In this document: positions 40,822-44,089 of the stretch, piece by piece | Layout: every line of letters starts with the position of its first letter | Position numbering within the stretch: the first letter of the stretch is position 1 | IMG/VR virus record: IMGVR_UViG_3300019458_000055 | Coordinates: 1 to 44,089 of that record | Direction: 5' to 3' (one strand) | Source: a virus | DNA length: 44,089 bases | Position numbers and translations under genes: made by a program | Notes under the pieces: generated by a model | What the model saw: the letters and a program-made list of their open reading frames with translations, nothing else | What the model was told of the DNA's origin: nothing | Databases searched by the model: none

Positions 40822-41096
40822 CACCAACGGGCGATTACTCCGTGCGGGCAGACACGCCGACTAATGGACGCGAACTCCGTCGCGCGCTCAAGAGCGACAT
40901 CCGCCGCGGCTTCTTTACCGCGGTCTGGTTCGTCGCGTTGCTGTTCGCCGTCTCCTACGGCCTCCGCACGTTAGGCGTTGGTCGCGGCGCGCGGACACAG
41001 TCGGCGCACACTGCGGCGACGGTTGAATCGCTTCAGGCCAGATCCGATACCGTGATCCGTCTCCTGCGGGAGATTCAAACGCTGGTGGAGAAATAA
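40818..41096 (+). CDS. One-helix membrane protein
   Basis: 92 aa. A basic cytoplasmic start (RELRRALKSDIRRG), one membrane helix (~32-52, FFTAVWFVALLFAVSYGLRTLG) and a short coiled coil (AATVESLQARSDTVIRLLREIQTLVEK). ATGA-coupled to the gene before and only 6 bases from the endolysin. It may be a holin helper or second spanin part. Confidence 0.55.
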   Translation: MTPTGDYSVRADTPTNGRELRRALKSDIRRGFFTAVWFVALLFAVSYGLRTLGVGRGARTQSAHTAATVESLQARSDTVIRLLREIQTLVEK

Positions 41097-41102
41097 TTCA
41101 AG

Positions 41103-41591
41103 ATGCCTATCTTCGGTGTCGTCCCGAAGGAGGTCCCGGCGCAGCGCACATCCGCTGGGTCCGCCCCCAAGCTCGTCGAAGCCGTCAACGCTATGCTGGC
41201 CGACCTCGCAGGCGGTCTGCCGGAGACGCCATTTGAGTGGCTGCGCACCCCTGAACGACAGACATTTCTCTATGGCTTCTCACGCATCTATGACGACGGT
41301 CGTGGCAATGTCACCAACGCAGCGACGCACTTAGAGAGCTGGCACGGATTCGGGTTGGCCTGCGACATCGTGGAGAAGGACGCGACGCCGTGGAACGCAC
41401 CCGTGTCCTTCTGGAACGACATAGGGGACGCCGCCGAAGCGCACGGGCTCACATGGGGCGGACGTTGGCGACGGCCCGACCTGCCACACGTGCAGTGGGG
41501 ACGATGCCCGCTCAAGCCAAGCGATGCGGACCGTATCCTCTACGGCGTGCAGGGGATTCATGCCGTGTGGGACAAGTATGGAGCGGCCTAA
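41103..41591 (+). CDS. Endolysin, M15 family peptidase
   Basis: 162 aa. SWHGFGLACDIVEKD (about 79-93) holds the SxHxxGxAxD zinc motif (H81, D88), and TWGGRWRRPDLPHVQWG (about 117-132) the second histidine. This is the VanY/L-alanyl-D-glutamate type that cuts peptide stems of peptidoglycan. There is no signal peptide, so release depends on holin. It has no binding domain, as usual in phages of Gram-negative hosts. Size is normal. Confidence 0.9.
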   Translation: MPIFGVVPKEVPAQRTSAGSAPKLVEAVNAMLADLAGGLPETPFEWLRTPERQTFLYGFSRIYDDGRGNVTNAATHLESWHGFGLACDIVEKDATPWNAPVSFWNDIGDAAEAHGLTWGGRWRRPDLPHVQWGRCPLKPSDADRILYGVQGIHAVWDKYGAA

Positions 41592-41622
41592 GGTTTGGTT
41601 TGGACCCTAATGAGAACCTAAA

Positions 41623-41994
41623 ATGGGAATGTTCGATTATCTCTCTTGTGAGTATCCTCTCCCCGAGGGTGCCCCAGTGAATGGGTGGCAGACAAAGGAC
41701 ACGCCAGCCCAATACATGGAGACGTATAGGATCACTAGGGATGGGTTCTTGTTTGATGAGAATGGTGTGGCGCTGCCAGACTACCACGGGGACTTGTGGT
41801 TCAGCCATTCCAATGTGACTAGCCGTGGGCCAAATGGCTATATGACTCAGGATGGGCAGCCATACCGAACCTGGCGCTTCGTTGCCCGATTTACTGATGG
41901 AAGGCTAACCAGGCTGGAGGGTGGCTTGGTCCCCCCGACTGGAATATTCCAGGGCTCCCCGATAAGCCCAAAGGAGTTTTACAGGAAAGAATAG
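41623..41994 (+). CDS. Conserved phage hypothetical protein (MGMFDY type)
   Basis: 123 aa. MGMFDYLSCEYPLPEGAPVNGWQTKDTPAQYMETYRITRDG and YHGDLWFS are shared, as I recall, by many short phage proteins of unknown function. Base use is clearly poorer in GC than in nearby genes (many third-position A/T), which suggests recent gain. No ATGA links: a 31-base gap before and a 110-base gap after. It is likely a moron-type insert. Confidence 0.75.
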   Translation: MGMFDYLSCEYPLPEGAPVNGWQTKDTPAQYMETYRITRDGFLFDENGVALPDYHGDLWFSHSNVTSRGPNGYMTQDGQPYRTWRFVARFTDGRLTRLEGGLVPPTGIFQGSPISPKEFYRKE

Positions 41995-42077
41995 TGTGGG
42001 TGGCCTAACGATGCATGATCTAGATCTCGGTGGCGGATACGGCCTTACATATTTCGCGACAATCACCTTGAACTTGA

Positions 42078-42093
42078 GGCGCGACAGCGCGCC
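42078..42093. other. Small perfect hairpin ahead of the secreted protein gene
   Basis: GGCGCG (42078-42083) pairs with CGCGCC (42088-42093) with loop ACAG, 11 bases before ATG 42105. It could hide the ribosome site or act as an attenuator. There is no clear ribosome site for the ATG. Confidence 0.35.
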
Positions 42094-42104
42094 GGGCAAC
42101 CTCT

Positions 42105-43850
42105 ATGAACCGCGTCCTGCGTCGGACCATTGCTGTCAGTTTCGCCGTGCTCAGTACAGCGTATGCCGCCCCACTCACTGCGCAACAATGCGATAGTGCG
42201 TTCGCGGGATGGGTGAAGCAGAATCTCGACTCCGTGACTGCGGCTCATGTGAAGGTATCGAGTATTCTGCAGCCGCTGTATGTGCCGTCGGAGCTCGGGA
42301 CCGCGACAGCTCGAGTGCGCGACTCCGTCGCGAAGGTGTGTCGGAATGTCCCACCCCCTCCTGTCACGCCCCCTCCTGTCACACCGCCGCCGACACCACC
42401 GACCACGGGGAACGTGCCAAGCACGCCGCCCGAACTGCCGCGCGCAACGGTCGACGTGAGCTGGCCGACGCCGACGCGAACGATTACCGTAGCGGCTAGT
42501 GGAAACCTGCAGGTAGCCCTCGATAGCGCACGTCGCGGTGACGAAATCGTCCTACCTGCAGGCTCCACCTGGACGCGGAACATCGTCCTCAATGCCAAGC
42601 CGGGTGCCTGCACGCAGTACGTGACCGTGCGGACCAGTGCGATCGGCAGCCTGCCCCCGCTCGGCAGTCGCATCGATCCCGTCCTGCACAAGCCCGCATT
42701 GGCACGTATCGAAGGACCGGATGTGACCACGCCGATCCAGACCGCCCTCGACGCGTGTGGCTGGCGGCTGGTCGGCCTTGAGATCACCGTCGCACCGACG
42801 CTCGCGCCGTGGCCCGCGACGAACCCCCAGCAGGGGCTCATCTACATGGGCAACCCGTACACGGTCGACACGCTCCGGCAAGGGTCGTATATGATCCTTG
42901 ACCGTTCGTGGGTACACGCGCGCGCGTCCGACAACTTGAGTCGCTGCGTGATGTTGGCCGGCGCGCATCTGGCCGTCATTGGGTCGGTCCTGCAGGACTG
43001 CAAGGCCACGAACAAGGACTCGCAGGCGATCGGTTCGTGGCGTGGGTGTGCGGTCTGTCTGATCGAGAACAATCGACTTGAGGGCGCCGGCGAAGTCATT
43101 CTCTTTGGCGGCGATGTGGCACCGAACGGCGTCGTGGGCCATGACCTCACGATCCGCCGCAACATCATGACCCGGCCGATGGCGTGGCAGACGCAAGGCT
43201 GGACGGTCAAGAATCTCTTCGAGCTCAAGAACGCGCTCCGCGTGCTGGTGGAAGAGAACATCTTTGAGAATCACTGGTGCTGTGGCCAGCAGGGGCCCAG
43301 CATCATGCTTGGCACGCTGGACAATCCGTGCACCTGGTGCATCGTGGCCGACGTGACGTTCCAGTGGAATCTCATTAACAACGTCAGCGGCGTGTTCAAC
43401 TTGGTGGACCGTTACGGCAACGCGCAGCGCATGGCGCGCGTCAAGATCGCCAACAATCTCGCGACGAACGTGCAACCGTTAGGTGGGCAGCAGCCGCGGT
43501 GTTACATCATCCAGCAGGAGATTCACGATCTCTGGATCGAGCGGAATACGTGCGGGGCACCGTACGGTTATGTGATGATCTTTGGGCCGCCCAAGACGCG
43601 CTTCACCTTCCGCGCGAACGCCCAGGCGACGGCATCGATCTATACGTGGTGGAGCTCGGGCGGCCAGGGCGATGCGTCGTTTGCCTCGACCTTGCTTGCG
43701 CCCTATGTGATCGACAGCAACCTGTTCGTGGCCGCGAGCGCTTCGCTGATGCCGAGCGGGAACACGCGGGTGGCGGTCACTGGTCCGATTCCGGCCGGTG
43801 TCGGGGTCGATCAGGCGGCACTCCAGGCGAGGCTGCAGGGCGTGCGGTAA
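42105..43850 (+). CDS. Secreted beta-helix (pectate-lyase-like) protein
   Basis: 581 aa. Residues 1-~26 are a Sec signal peptide: basic start (NRVLRRT), hydrophobic core (IAVSFAVLSTAYA) and an A-x-A or PLTAQ cleavage zone. Then a ~60-aa helical part, a proline/threonine linker (VTPPPVTPPPTPPTTG) and a right-handed beta-helix (GRSYMILDRSWVHARASDNLSRCVMLAGAHLAVIGSVLQDCKATNKDSQAIGSWRGCAVCLIENNRLEGAGEVILFGGD). The helix has the same step pattern as the C-terminal domain encoded near 25900-26700. The role may be a polysaccharide depolymerase sent to the host periplasm or surface. Not part of the virion block. Confidence 0.8.
   Translation: MNRVLRRTIAVSFAVLSTAYAAPLTAQQCDSAFAGWVKQNLDSVTAAHVKVSSILQPLYVPSELGTATARVRDSVAKVCRNVPPPPVTPPPVTPPPTPPTTGNVPSTPPELPRATVDVSWPTPTRTITVAASGNLQVALDSARRGDEIVLPAGSTWTRNIVLNAKPGACTQYVTVRTSAIGSLPPLGSRIDPVLHKPALARIEGPDVTTPIQTALDACGWRLVGLEITVAPTLAPWPATNPQQGLIYMGNPYTVDTLRQGSYMILDRSWVHARASDNLSRCVMLAGAHLAVIGSVLQDCKATNKDSQAIGSWRGCAVCLIENNRLEGAGEVILFGGDVAPNGVVGHDLTIRRNIMTRPMAWQTQGWTVKNLFELKNALRVLVEENIFENHWCCGQQGPSIMLGTLDNPCTWCIVADVTFQWNLINNVSGVFNLVDRYGNAQRMARVKIANNLATNVQPLGGQQPRCYIIQQEIHDLWIERNTCGAPYGYVMIFGPPKTRFTFRANAQATASIYTWWSSGGQGDASFASTLLAPYVIDSNLFVAASASLMPSGNTRVAVTGPIPAGVGVDQAALQARLQGVR
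42506..42562. repeat. 11-bp inverted repeat around 35 bases in the secreted-protein gene
   Basis: CCTGCAGGTAG (42506-42516) is the exact reverse complement of 42552-42562. Each arm contains the palindrome CCTGCAGG. It lies in the region coding for the first beta-helix turn, just after the proline linker, where a domain could have been joined. Confidence 0.5.
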
Positions 43851-43887
43851 AAGCGTTCGGTAAGAGCTAGGGCTAACCATCGATAGT

Positions 43888-44089
43888 ATGTACCAGGCGC
43901 CAGAGCATGACGCACAATCAGCTTCGGAAGTCGATAGAGAACTGCGTCGTGAATTTGTCCGGGCAGTTTCAGGCAGAGTCGCTCCGCCGCCGAGGACCAA
44001 ACTGCGAGAGGCGTATCTTGATGGATTGCATGTCGTCCGCGGTCTCCAAGAAAACAGCCAGCTCGACAAAGAGTCCGCCGAGCGCCTTA
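43888..44089 (+). CDS. Partial ORF running off the end
   Basis: 67 codons to the window end with no stop: MYQAPEHDAQSASEVDRELR then a basic helical part (REFVRAVSGRVAPPPRTKLREAYLDGLHVVRGLQENS). Upstream a TAA at 43861 closes the frame. If the molecule is circular the frame stays open through bases 1-122 and stops at 123-125, passing over the tRNA-like element. Function unknown. Confidence 0.5.
   Translation, partial: MYQAPEHDAQSASEVDRELRREFVRAVSGRVAPPPRTKLREAYLDGLHVVRGLQENSQLDKESAERL

Noticed and set aside
836-40975. TTAGGC as telomere-type repeats (nematode telomere word)
   Set aside because: Copies are dispersed single words inside phage genes, never in tandem.
1-44089. Integrase, excisionase or CI-type repressor
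   Set aside because: Searched all listed frames by eye for tyrosine recombinase (RxxH/HxxR...Y) or serine recombinase motifs and found none, so a temperate lifestyle is not claimed.

Overview
The window reads as a near-complete genome of a short-tailed double-stranded DNA phage (podovirus type) with a high-GC host. Almost every base is coding, every confident gene is on the + strand, and neighbouring genes overlap by ATGA, GTGA or TAATG junctions or lie a few bases apart. The morphogenesis block follows P22-like order: small terminase candidate, large terminase, portal, scaffold, coat, adaptor, tail hub/nozzle, fibres, then three or four Ala/Gly/Gln-rich ejection proteins. I recognised no integrase, CI-type repressor, DNA polymerase or RNA polymerase, so the phage seems to depend on host replication and transcription. 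The host cannot be named from sequence alone. A Sec signal peptide ending in a PLTAQ-like site and the high GC would suit an environmental Gram-negative, and I only speculate about Gemmatimonadota.

Layout. 1-270: non-coding head with a compact RNA whose ends look like the tRNA-like domain of tmRNA, a perfect 14-bp hairpin, a possible promoter and a palindromic operator. 271-2600: early genes (ribbon-helix-helix regulator, small unknown proteins, a small membrane protein). 2597-4796: recombination and modification block (Bet-type annealing protein, MT-A70 adenine methyltransferase, DEDD 3'-5' exonuclease). 4793-10412: accessory block with a DUF6745-like protein carrying 600 nt of pure 9-bp repeats, a class I methyltransferase, zinc-ribbon-like proteins, a small PD-(D/E)XK nuclease and unknowns. 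10469-12131: replication initiator/organiser with iteron-like repeats inside its coding sequence (lambda-O style origin candidate) and a VRR-NUC nuclease. 12429-21094: packaging and head genes. 21109-33600: terminator candidate, connector, tail and fibre genes, including a 1351-aa Ig/BACON-like plus beta-helix protein. 33608-38257: ejection proteins. 38254-41591: lysis cassette (several small membrane proteins, a spanin-like protein, an M15 peptidase endolysin). 41623-44089: accessory end with a lower-GC gene, a beta-helix protein with a signal peptide, and an ORF running off the end.

How it fits together. The regulator at 271 may control its own leader. Bet and the exonuclease would repair or concatenate DNA, the initiator would load host replisome parts at its internal repeats, and TerL would package through the portal. 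The most unusual points are the tmRNA-like mini RNA with a G3:U70 pair, a genome-wide excess of the octamer CGTTAGGC/GCCTAACG in several reading frames, the repeat gene, the internal origin candidate, and a secreted paralogue-like copy of the tail beta-helix domain.
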